DNA of 64,000 nucleotides from the NCBI GenBank assembly GCA_945887955.1, contig CAMCZO010000001.1, positions 50,472-114,471 on the forward strand, read 5' to 3'. The notes beneath the pieces are model-generated. The model saw nothing but the letters and a program-made list of their open reading frames with translations. It was not told the origin of the DNA and made no database searches. The translations under genes and the position numbers were made by a program. How positions within the stretch are numbered: position 1 is the stretch's first letter; every line of letters starts with the position of its first letter. Shown piece by piece: positions 1 to 7,957 of the stretch. The stretch is from Chitinophaga pinensis. GTDB lineage: Bacteria; Bacteroidota; Bacteroidia; B-17B0; Aurantibacillaceae.

Positions 1-1029
1 AATAACATTCTAGGTTTACATGATGCAGAAGCTATCAGAGCCACACGTGATTATTCAGAAATAGGAAATATAAATCCTCACATAAGAAGTTTGATTGCCT
101 ACAATACTGATAATCTTATCGTGCCAACCGTTAAAACAAATGGTATTTTATACACACAAGCTACCCCTCGCGAAGGATTAATTAGTGGCTCTTCTTCAAT
201 TATGGCGCTTGAAGGATGGAATTGGGAAGATGCTGTTTTAAAAGCTGATGATGGAATTCATCTGAATTACCCGAAGATGAATTACAAAAAATGGAGCGAA
301 GAAGATGGACTCACAAATTCATCCAATAAAAAATATACCGAAGAATTAAACTATCTCTCTCGTTTTTTTGAAGATGCCAAATTTTATTGTAACGAAACTT
401 TACACACTGAAAAAAATATTCGTTTTGAAGCAATGCGAAATGTATTTAATGGCCAATCTAATTTATATATTCACCTGGATAAAGCAAAAGATATTTTAAG
501 TGCTATTAATTTCATCAATCAACACAAAATTAAATATCCTGTTATTGTAGGCGGAAAAGAAAGTTATAAAATAAGTAAAGAACTTAAAAAAAACTCTATT
601 CCGGTTATGCTTAATCGAATAAACGATTTACCAGATTATGCTGATGAAGATGTTGATATTGTTTACAGATTACCATATCTTTTACAAAAAGATAGTGTTT
701 TATTTTGCTTACAACTTGAAGGAGATATGGAAGCAATGCAAAGTAGAAATTTACCATTTAATGCTGGGGCTGCAGTTGCTTATGGCTTATCAAAAGAAGA
801 TGCATTAGCAAGCATTAGTCTTAACGCCGCAAAAATTCTTAGAATAGAAAGTCTTATCGGAAGCCTTGAAGTTGGAAAAAAAGCATCTTTAGTGATTAGT
901 TCAGGCGATATTTTAGACATAAAAACTAACCAAGTTGAAATGGCTTTTATTTCAGGAAAACCAGTTGATCTAAAAAATAAACAAACAGAACTTTATATAA
1001 AATATAAAACAAAATACGGTATCAAATAA
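1..1029 (+). CDS. Imidazolonepropionase-like amidohydrolase, C-terminal part (5' end outside window)
   Basis: The reading frame is open from base 1 with no start, so the gene begins left of the window; about 342 residues are visible. The visible part fits the C-terminal half of a metal-dependent amidohydrolase of the imidazolonepropionase-like group: a segment with ATPREGLISGSSSIMALEGW, then a late TIM-barrel part with LPFNAGAAVAYGLSKEDAL followed by LNAAKIL and GSLEVGKKASLVI, the usual return to the small beta-sandwich domain. The N-terminal HxH metal site is not in view, so catalytic competence cannot be judged. In Bacteroidota such proteins are often exported and occur as tandem pairs; the missing upstream sequence would show this. 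It ends 8 bp before pdxA and is probably co-transcribed with it. The substrate is unknown. Confidence 0.8.
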   Translation, partial: NNILGLHDAEAIRATRDYSEIGNINPHIRSLIAYNTDNLIVPTVKTNGILYTQATPREGLISGSSSIMALEGWNWEDAVLKADDGIHLNYPKMNYKKWSEEDGLTNSSNKKYTEELNYLSRFFEDAKFYCNETLHTEKNIRFEAMRNVFNGQSNLYIHLDKAKDILSAINFINQHKIKYPVIVGGKESYKISKELKKNSIPVMLNRINDLPDYADEDVDIVYRLPYLLQKDSVLFCLQLEGDMEAMQSRNLPFNAGAAVAYGLSKEDALASISLNAAKILRIESLIGSLEVGKKASLVISSGDILDIKTNQVEMAFISGKPVDLKNKQTELYIKYKTKYGIK

Positions 1030-1037
1030 TTTTATTT

Positions 1038-2090
1038 ATGATTGATAATAAAATAATAATAGGGATTTCTCAAGGAGATGTTAACGGCATAGGATTAGAA
1101 GTTATTCTTAAAACTTTAATGGAACCCGCAATTAGCGAAATATGCACCCCTATCCTATTCAGTTCTCAAAAAACCGTTTCTTATTACCGAAAAACTTTAG
1201 GATTAGAAGAATTTAATTTTAATCCCATACGAGAATTTAGTCAAATAAGTCATAAAAAATCAAACGTCTTTATTTGTTATGAGGAAGAAATAAATATCGA
1301 AATGGGAAAATCTACCGAAGTGGCTGGTAAATATGCTCTTCTGTCGCTTGAAAAAGCAACTCAAGCATTAATAAACAATAATATTGATGCCCTAGTAACA
1401 GCTCCAATTAACAAAAGTAATATTCAATCTGAGGAATTTAAATTTATCGGCCACACCGAATACCTCGGCGCAAAATTAAATGGAAAGCCTCTTATGCTAT
1501 TGTGTAATAATAATGGGTTAAGAGTTGCCCTAGCTACTGGTCATATTCCATTAAAAGATGTTGCTTCAGCAATTTCTATCGAAAATATTTCTGAAAAAAT
1601 AAATCAACTTCATCTATCATTAATAAAAGATTTCGGAGTTAGAAAACCAAAAATAGCTGTATTAGCTTTAAATCCTCATGCTGGAGATAACGGAGCTATC
1701 GGAAATGAAGAAAAAGAAATCATCATACCTGCTATCGAAAAAACAAAAATAAATGGTTTAATCTTTGGTCCGTATTCTGCCGATGGTTTTTTTGGAAACG
1801 ATACTTATAAAAAGTTTGATGGCATTCTTGCCATGTATCACGATCAAGGTCTTATCCCTTTTAAATCGTTAGCTTTTATTGAAGGTGTAAATTTTACTGC
1901 AGGCTTAAATGCTGTTCGAACAAGTCCAGATCATGGAACCGCATACGATATTGCAGGTAAAAATATTGCTAATGAACAATCATTTAAACAAGCTATCTAT
2001 ACCGCAATTGATGTTTATAAAAATCGAAATCTTTTTAAAGAAATCAGCGCAAATCCTCTAGCTGCTTCAACTATTCGTAAAGAAAGATAA
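1038..2090 (+). CDS. pdxA: 4-hydroxythreonine-4-phosphate dehydrogenase
   Basis: The 350-residue product matches PdxA, the NAD-dependent enzyme that oxidises 4-phosphohydroxy-L-threonine in DXP-dependent vitamin B6 (pyridoxal phosphate) synthesis. The N-terminal SQGDVNGIG (about residues 11-19) is the Bacteroidota form of the family's GDPAGIG motif. Three histidines fall where the metal ligands are expected: H169 in ATGHIPL, H214 in NPHAGD and H268 in MYHDQG. The substrate-binding segments APINKSNI (about 122-129) and GHTEYL (about 138-143) are present. Length is normal for the family. It lies 8 bp downstream of the amidohydrolase and is followed by a gap holding the promoter of the next operon. 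Confidence 0.95.
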   Translation: MIDNKIIIGISQGDVNGIGLEVILKTLMEPAISEICTPILFSSQKTVSYYRKTLGLEEFNFNPIREFSQISHKKSNVFICYEEEINIEMGKSTEVAGKYALLSLEKATQALINNNIDALVTAPINKSNIQSEEFKFIGHTEYLGAKLNGKPLMLLCNNNGLRVALATGHIPLKDVASAISIENISEKINQLHLSLIKDFGVRKPKIAVLALNPHAGDNGAIGNEEKEIIIPAIEKTKINGLIFGPYSADGFFGNDTYKKFDGILAMYHDQGLIPFKSLAFIEGVNFTAGLNAVRTSPDHGTAYDIAGKNIANEQSFKQAIYTAIDVYKNRNLFKEISANPLAASTIRKER

Positions 2091-2175
2091 TTTTATTTAA
2101 CTATTTTATTATTTTTTATCATTTGACTTAACAAATTTTAACTCGCTTAAAAATAGCCTTAAGCCCTATCAATAC

Positions 2176-2183
2176 TATATTTG
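2176..2183 (+). promoter_or_regulatory. -7 box of the Bat operon promoter
   Basis: TATATTTG fits the Bacteroidota -7 consensus TAnnTTTG. Transcription would start near 2189-2190, leaving about 19 nt before the ATG at 2208. No clear -33 TTTG was seen at the usual distance. A possible TTG start for the downstream gene (2181) lies inside this box, which argues for the ATG at 2208. Confidence 0.6.
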
Positions 2184-2207
2184 CTTCTTATCTTAAAAAT
2201 ATATTTT

Positions 2208-3197
2208 ATGGTAGATATTAAAGAAATTAACGAACGTATTCAACGCGAAAGTGCATTTATTGAAATGCTGACTATCGAAATGGACAAGGTAATTATTGGC
2301 CAAAAAAGCATGGTCGAACGTTTATTGATTGGCTTATTAAGCAACGGTCATATTTTATTAGAAGGTGTGCCGGGTTTGGCTAAAACATTAGCAATTAATA
2401 CTCTTGCTAAATGTATAGATGGTCAATTTAGCAGAATTCAATTTACACCAGACCTCTTACCAGCCGATGTTATTGGAACACAAATTTATAACCAAAAACA
2501 AGAATCATTTTCAATTCGTAAAGGCCCCATTTTTGCAAATTTTGTATTAGCCGATGAGATTAATCGTGCCCCTGCAAAAGTTCAATCGGCATTATTAGAA
2601 GCCATGCAAGAAAAACAAGTAACAATTGGCGACCAAACATTTAAATTACCAAACCCATTTTTAGTTTTAGCTACTCAAAATCCTATCGATCAAGAAGGCA
2701 CCTATCCTTTACCTGAAGCTCAAATGGATCGCTTTATGCTAAAAATAGTAGTTGGTTACCCAAATAAAGAAGAAGAACGTAAAATTATTTTATCAAATAT
2801 TCAACCCACCGGAATGCCAATTCCTAATAGCGTTCTTAAACCTGAAGATATTATCAATGCAAGAGCCGTTGTTAAAGATGTTTATATGGACGAAAAAATA
2901 GAACGATATATTGTTGATATTGTTTTTGCTTCTCGTTTTCCAAAAGATTACAAATTACAAAAATTTGAAGGCCTAATTTCATATGGCGGCTCACCACGAG
3001 CTAGTATTAACCTAGCTTTAGCAGCAAAAGCCTATGCTTTTATAAAAAGAAGAGGTTATGTAATTCCAGAAGATGTAAGAGCAATTTGTACTGATGTTAT
3101 GCGACATAGAATTGGATTAACTTACGAAGCTGAAGCAGAAAACATCACTTCAGAAAATATAATTACCGAAATTTTAAATACCGTTGAAGTTCCTTAG
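2208..3197 (+). CDS. MoxR-family AAA+ ATPase of the Bat operon
   Basis: The 329-residue product is a MoxR-type AAA+ ATPase, thought to act as a chaperone that remodels partner VWA-domain proteins. Visible motifs are Walker A GVPGLAKT (53-60), Walker B with FVLADEIN (about 112-119), sensor 1 ATQNP (about 155-159) and an arginine in AQMDRFM (about 171-177). The ATG at 2208 is preferred over an in-frame TTG at 2181 because that TTG sits inside the predicted -7 box. It is the first gene of the Bat operon and is followed 62 bp later by the DUF58 gene, the standard arrangement in Bacteroidota. Confidence 0.93.
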   Translation: MVDIKEINERIQRESAFIEMLTIEMDKVIIGQKSMVERLLIGLLSNGHILLEGVPGLAKTLAINTLAKCIDGQFSRIQFTPDLLPADVIGTQIYNQKQESFSIRKGPIFANFVLADEINRAPAKVQSALLEAMQEKQVTIGDQTFKLPNPFLVLATQNPIDQEGTYPLPEAQMDRFMLKIVVGYPNKEEERKIILSNIQPTGMPIPNSVLKPEDIINARAVVKDVYMDEKIERYIVDIVFASRFPKDYKLQKFEGLISYGGSPRASINLALAAKAYAFIKRRGYVIPEDVRAICTDVMRHRIGLTYEAEAENITSENIITEILNTVEVP

Positions 3198-3259
3198 TGA
3201 TTTAAACCAAAGATGAAAATTATTTATTTATCATCTTATCGATTAAACCCTATAACAAA

Positions 3260-4126
3260 ATGGAAACATCAGAACTTTTAAAAAAAGTAAGAAAAATCGA
3301 AATTAAGTCGAGAGGACTTAGTAATCAGATTTTTTCAGGAGAATACCATAGTGCTTTTAAAGGCCGTGGAATGGCGTTTTCAGAGGTTCGAGAATATACT
3401 CCTGGCGATGACGTTAGAACAATTGATTGGAATGTTACTGCTAGATTTAATTCTCCTTTTGTAAAGGTTTTCGAAGAAGATCGAGAACTTAGCGTAGTAT
3501 TATTAGTAGATATTAGTGCAAGCGGTGCGTTTGGAACTTCTAATCAATTTAAACAAGATGTAATTACAGAAATCTGTGCCGTAATTGCTTTCTCTGCCTC
3601 TCAAAATAATGACAAAATTGGAATTATATTTTTTACCGATAAAATCGAAAAATTTATTCCACCAAAAAAAGGTAAAACTCATATATTAAGAATTATACGA
3701 GAGTTAATCGAATTTAAACCTGAAAATAAAAAAACTAATATCGAATTAGCCCTCAAATACCTTACCAATGTTATAAAAAAGAAAAGTATCGTATTTTTAA
3801 TTAGCGATTTCTTATCCAATCATGATTATAAAGACGCCATTAAAATTGCAAACAAAAAACACGATTTAGTTGCGCTTAGAATAATTGACAAAACCGAAAT
3901 GGATATTCCGCAAGTAGGTTTAATGAAATTAAAAGATAACGAAAGTGGTAATATATTATGGATTGATACCAACGATAAATTATTCAGAAAACAATTTGCA
4001 ACTAATAAAATAAATTTTGAATCGAATCTAAAAGAAATTTTTAATAGAGCCGGAATAGATTCAGCAAATATAAATACCAACGAAAGCTATATCAAACCAT
4101 TAATGAATTTATTTAAAAAACGTTAA
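3260..4126 (+). CDS. DUF58 domain protein with VWA-like fold
   Basis: The 288-residue product belongs to the DUF58 family, regularly encoded next to MoxR. The diagnostic stretch FSEVREYTPGDDVRTIDWN is at about residues 40-58 and is followed by a VWA-like beginning, VVLLVDISASGAF. No signal peptide or membrane segment is seen, so it is probably cytosolic or peripheral. The product is thought to work with MoxR and the membrane VWA proteins BatA and BatB encoded downstream. The next gene begins 6 bp after its stop. Confidence 0.9.
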   Translation: METSELLKKVRKIEIKSRGLSNQIFSGEYHSAFKGRGMAFSEVREYTPGDDVRTIDWNVTARFNSPFVKVFEEDRELSVVLLVDISASGAFGTSNQFKQDVITEICAVIAFSASQNNDKIGIIFFTDKIEKFIPPKKGKTHILRIIRELIEFKPENKKTNIELALKYLTNVIKKKSIVFLISDFLSNHDYKDAIKIANKKHDLVALRIIDKTEMDIPQVGLMKLKDNESGNILWIDTNDKLFRKQFATNKINFESNLKEIFNRAGIDSANINTNESYIKPLMNLFKKR

Positions 4127-4132
4127 TCATTA

Positions 4133-5131
4133 ATGCTAAAGAAATCACATATTACTTTTTTTATATTCTTGCTGTTTTTTCTGCTTTTTAAAATTAGCAT
4201 CGGCCAAAAAATAAATATAAGTGCGGCACTCGATTCTACAAAAATTCGTATTGGCGAACAAGTAAAACTAGATTTATATGTCACTTACTCTGCTAAACAA
4301 AATAATTTAAAAATACAATGGCCAAATATAGCAGATACAATTACTGATAAAATTGAAGTGATTTCTGTATCTGTTATCGATACAACTAGCCCAGATAAGT
4401 CTAATCCAGATATTATTCAGCAACATCAACAAATTACTATAAGTGCATACGATAGTGGTTATTTTGCTATACCAGGATTTAAATTTTTCATAAATAATGA
4501 TAGTACTACCGCATTTTATTCTCAATCTCTTTTTCTAGAAGTTCATACTGTTCCTACAGATTCAAGTATTACAAAAACAAAAGATATAAAACCACCCTTT
4601 GCCGAAGCATTTAATTGGAAATGGTATTCTAAATATTTTTATTGGGGGTTTTCCCTTTTAGTTATAATCATACTAATTGTTCTAATCACAATCTATTTTA
4701 CCAAAAAAAATAAAATAGTTGTTCTTAAATCAGAAAAACCAAAAATTCCCGCTCATATCATTGCTCTTCAATCTCTCGAAAAAATAAAAAATGAACAAAT
4801 CTGGAAAGAAGAAAAAACTAAAGAATATTACTCGTCAATATCTGATACTATCCGACTTTATATTGAAGAACGTTTTAAAGTTAACGCACTAGAAAGTACA
4901 ACTGCCGAAATAATGAAAGCTTTTAGATCTCAAGTTGTCGATAAAGAAAGTAAAGATAAATTACAACAACTTTTAATGCTTAGCGACTTAGTTAAATTTG
5001 CTAAACAATTTCCAATTATATCAGAACATACGTTCACTCTTCAAAACGCATTTGATTTCGTAAATGAAACCAAGCGCGAAGAAAAGACAATAATCAAAAA
5101 TGATCAGCAAATTAATTCTACTAATTCGTGA
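4133..5131 (+). CDS. Membrane protein resembling a shortened BatD
   Basis: The 332-residue product has an N-terminal hydrophobic signal segment (about 8-24) and an extracytoplasmic beta-rich region (about 25-160) that begins like BatD (a segment on target affinity, IRIGEQVKLDLYV). One membrane helix follows at about 168-190, then a charged helical C-terminal domain. That domain contains YYSSISDTIRLYIEERF and DLVKFAKQFP, matching in layout the C-terminal domain of BatD encoded downstream (FYTEVLMALTNYLGNKL, EFAKYAPG). Many Bat operons have a gene of uncertain function at this point. I infer a partner of BatA/BatB; no enzymatic function is visible. Its TGA stop overlaps the GTG start of batA. 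Confidence 0.7.
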   Translation: MLKKSHITFFIFLLFFLLFKISIGQKINISAALDSTKIRIGEQVKLDLYVTYSAKQNNLKIQWPNIADTITDKIEVISVSVIDTTSPDKSNPDIIQQHQQITISAYDSGYFAIPGFKFFINNDSTTAFYSQSLFLEVHTVPTDSSITKTKDIKPPFAEAFNWKWYSKYFYWGFSLLVIIILIVLITIYFTKKNKIVVLKSEKPKIPAHIIALQSLEKIKNEQIWKEEKTKEYYSSISDTIRLYIEERFKVNALESTTAEIMKAFRSQVVDKESKDKLQQLLMLSDLVKFAKQFPIISEHTFTLQNAFDFVNETKREEKTIIKNDQQINSTNS

Positions 5132-6138
5132 TAAATTATTTTAACGACATACAGTTTTCAGAAAAAAATTGGTTTTGGCTAATGGGCTTGATTCCATTTA
5201 TAGTTTTCTACTATTTCTGGAGACTAAAAAAAAATGAAGGGGAATTTAATTTTTCATCTTTTTCAATTTTTGAAGGTATCAAATCTTCTTATAAAGCTAA
5301 ATTAAGACATAGTCTTTTTGCTTTAAGACTTTTCTCTATTGTTTTATTGATTTTTGCTTTAGCCAGACCTCAATCAAGAAGTAGCTGGAAAAATTTAAAA
5401 ACAGAAGGAATTGATATTATAATTAGTATGGATGTTTCCTTATCTATGCTTGCTAAAGATTTTAAACCGAACCGAATAGAAGTCGCTAAAGATGTTATTT
5501 TAGACTTTATCGATGCTCGTCCGAATGATAGAATAGGTTTAGTTATTTTTGGTGGCGAGGCTTTTACTCAGTGTCCTTTAACTTCTGATCATAAAGTTTT
5601 AAAAAACATGTTCCCTCAAATTAATGCTGGAATGCTCAATCAAGGAACTGCAATAGGCCTTGGATTAGCAGGTGCTGTTGCTCGAATTAAAGAAAGTAAA
5701 GCAAAAAGTAAAGTTATTATTTTTATTAGTGATGGGGTAAATAATGTAGGAGAAATTGCACCCATTACTGCTGGGGAATTAGCAAATACTTATGACATTA
5801 GAGTATATTGTATAGGGGTTGGATCTAAAGGGAAAGCCCTTCAACCAGTTGCGATGTATGCACAAGGTCAATACGAATATGATTATGTAGACGTTGAGAT
5901 TGATGAAAAAATAATGTCTGATATTTCAAACCTTACCGGCGGAAAATATTTTAGAGCAACTAATAAAGAAAGTTTAATAAATATATATCAGGAAATTGAT
6001 AAAATGGAAAAAACTATTGTAAGTGAAAAAAACTTTACCAATAAAGCCGAACACTTTTTACCTTTTGCTATTACTGCAGCATTAATATTATTGCTCGAAT
6101 TCATATTACGTTTAACATTATTCAAATCAATTCCGTAA
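5128..6138 (+). CDS. batA: BatA, VWA-domain membrane protein
   Basis: The 336-residue product has hydrophobic helices near the N-terminus (about 13-31 and 62-80), a von Willebrand factor A domain and a C-terminal helix (about 311-332). The metal-ion-dependent adhesion site is intact, DVSLS at about 102-106. Bat proteins were named for aerotolerance in Bacteroides, but the molecular role is not settled; a membrane complex with BatB, BatC, BatD and BatE is the usual model. The start is a GTG overlapping the stop of the preceding gene (GTGA); the first later in-frame ATG would remove the N-terminal helix start. The stop overlaps the batB start (TAATG). Confidence 0.9.
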   Translation: MINYFNDIQFSEKNWFWLMGLIPFIVFYYFWRLKKNEGEFNFSSFSIFEGIKSSYKAKLRHSLFALRLFSIVLLIFALARPQSRSSWKNLKTEGIDIIISMDVSLSMLAKDFKPNRIEVAKDVILDFIDARPNDRIGLVIFGGEAFTQCPLTSDHKVLKNMFPQINAGMLNQGTAIGLGLAGAVARIKESKAKSKVIIFISDGVNNVGEIAPITAGELANTYDIRVYCIGVGSKGKALQPVAMYAQGQYEYDYVDVEIDEKIMSDISNLTGGKYFRATNKESLINIYQEIDKMEKTIVSEKNFTNKAEHFLPFAITAALILLLEFILRLTLFKSIP

Positions 6139-7178
6139 TGTTTAAATTTGAAAATCCCATATTTTTTTATGCATTTGCATTTATCCCTTTAATGATGATG
6201 CTATCAATTTGGTATTTTATTTATAGAAAAAAGAAACTAAATTCAATTGGTAGTTCAACTTTAATTAATCAATTAATTCCTTACTCTAGTCAAAGAAAAA
6301 GAATAATTAAAACCATTCTTTTTTTACTAAGTTTTTCTAGTCTAATTTTAGCTATATGCAATTTACAAACTGGCAGTAAATTAACCGAGGTTAAAAGAGA
6401 GGGTGCCGATATCATAGTATGTTTAGACGTAAGTAATAGTATGCTTGCTCAAGATCTAAATCCTAATAGATTAACCAGAGCTAAATATGCATTAGAAAAA
6501 ATGATTGATTTACTCGAAGGGGATCGATTAGGTCTTGTCATTTTTGCTGGCGAAGCATACGTTCAATTACCAATTACAACTGATTACAATTCTGCAAAAA
6601 TGTTTTTAAGTTCAATCGAACCCGGGATGGTGTCAGTTCAAGGAACAAATTTAGCCGAAGCCATAAAAAAAGCTACAGAATCTTTTAGTAATGACGAAAG
6701 CAAAAATAAATCTATCATTCTTATTACCGATGGAGAAAATCATGAGCCTGAAGCAATAGAAGCTGCCGAAGAAGCTAATAAAAAAGGGATAATGATAAAC
6801 ACCATCGGTATTGGATCTCAAAACGGTGTGCCAATTCCATATACTGAAAATGGCTTAGTTAAAGGTTATAGAAAAGATAAAGATGGTCAAACAATTGTCA
6901 CTAAATTAAATGCAGAATTACTAAAAACAATTGCTGATAAAACTAATGGTGTTTTTGTTCAAGCAACTCAGTCCGATTTAGGTTTAAGTTCAATACTAGA
7001 TAAAATATCAGAATTAGATAAATCAAAAATAGAATCAAAAATTTATAGCGATTACGAAAATCAATTTCAATGGTTTATTGCCATTGCACTATTTTTTTTA
7101 TTAGTAGAATTTATTATCAGTGAAAGAGTAAGCGAGTGGTTTAAAAAAATTAATTTATTTAGCAATGAAATTAAATAA
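6138..7178 (+). CDS. batB: BatB, VWA-domain membrane protein
   Basis: The 346-residue product is a paralogue of BatA with the same plan: hydrophobic helices at about 9-27 and 57-75, a VWA domain and a C-terminal helix at about 312-330. The MIDAS motif DVSNS is at about 97-101. It starts inside the batA stop codon and overlaps batC by 14 bp, so translation is probably coupled along the operon. It likely pairs with BatA in the inner membrane with the VWA domain on one face; which partner proteins it binds is not shown by the sequence. Confidence 0.9.
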   Translation: MFKFENPIFFYAFAFIPLMMMLSIWYFIYRKKKLNSIGSSTLINQLIPYSSQRKRIIKTILFLLSFSSLILAICNLQTGSKLTEVKREGADIIVCLDVSNSMLAQDLNPNRLTRAKYALEKMIDLLEGDRLGLVIFAGEAYVQLPITTDYNSAKMFLSSIEPGMVSVQGTNLAEAIKKATESFSNDESKNKSIILITDGENHEPEAIEAAEEANKKGIMINTIGIGSQNGVPIPYTENGLVKGYRKDKDGQTIVTKLNAELLKTIADKTNGVFVQATQSDLGLSSILDKISELDKSKIESKIYSDYENQFQWFIAIALFFLLVEFIISERVSEWFKKINLFSNEIK

Positions 7179-7896
7179 ATATATACTGCTAACCTGTTTA
7201 GGAATTATATTTAATAATTCTATCTTAATTTCTCAAGAGGACGCCCATGAAATATACGATGGTAATAAATTATATTTTTCAGGGAAAATTTCAGAGTCTA
7301 TTTTAAAATATTCTAAGGCTCTCGAATTAAATCCAATAAACAAAAAGGCAAACTTTAATTTAGCGAACTCTTTATACAAAAACGCTTTACTTATTAAAAA
7401 TAAATCAATAAAAATACCTTCTGACTCTAAAATTACTCCCGATTCTCTCTCAAAATTAATGTTAGATCAGGCTGCACAAAACTTTGCCGTTGTAGCTAAT
7501 TCGATATCTAATAAAGATACATTGCATCAAGCATGGCATAATATTGGGAACTGTTATTTACAAAAAAAAGATTTTCAGCAAGCTGTTGATGCATATAAAA
7601 AATCCCTTAAATATAATCCAAAAGATGAGGATACAAGATATAATCTAGCTTATGCCTTAAAAAATATGCCAAAAGATAAAAAAAATGGCGGGGGCAATAA
7701 ACAAAAACAACAAAATAAAAAAGAAGATTCTAAAAATGATAAAGACAAAAAAGCTCAACCTCAACAAAATAAAATGAGTAAAGAACAAGCTGATCAACTT
7801 TTAAAAGCTCTAATGAATTCAGAAAAAAAACTACAAGATAAACGAAAACAAAAGCAAGAAGATGGTGCTAACCCAAATATAGAAAAAGACTGGTAA
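7165..7896 (+). CDS. batC: BatC, exported TPR protein
   Basis: The 243-residue product has an N-terminal hydrophobic segment consistent with a signal peptide (to about residue 22), then tetratricopeptide repeats. One repeat lies near 24-62 (YSKALELNPINKKANFNLAN) and another near 120-160 (AWHNIGNCYL...AVDAYKKSLKYNP). The last 75 residues are a low-complexity Lys/Gln/Asp-rich tail. TPRs bind partner proteins, so a scaffolding role in the Bat complex is the usual inference. The start lies inside the end of batB. It is followed by a 28-61 bp gap (depending on the batD start) with a possible internal promoter. Confidence 0.85.
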   Translation: MKLNKYILLTCLGIIFNNSILISQEDAHEIYDGNKLYFSGKISESILKYSKALELNPINKKANFNLANSLYKNALLIKNKSIKIPSDSKITPDSLSKLMLDQAAQNFAVVANSISNKDTLHQAWHNIGNCYLQKKDFQQAVDAYKKSLKYNPKDEDTRYNLAYALKNMPKDKKNGGGNKQKQQNKKEDSKNDKDKKAQPQQNKMSKEQADQLLKALMNSEKKLQDKRKQKQEDGANPNIEKDW

Positions 7897-7943
7897 GTCT
7901 TGTTAAATAAATTTAATTAATTCGATGACCTTTAACAAATTTG

Positions 7944-7951
7944 TACCTTGC
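7944..7951 (+). promoter_or_regulatory. Possible internal -7 box before batD
   Basis: TACCTTGC is close to TAnnTTTG and sits in a context common at Bacteroidota promoters. If used, transcription would start near 7957-7958, right at the preferred batD ATG, giving a leaderless mRNA. No good -33 element is visible, so this is tentative. Confidence 0.3.
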
Positions 7952-7957
7952 ATAGTA

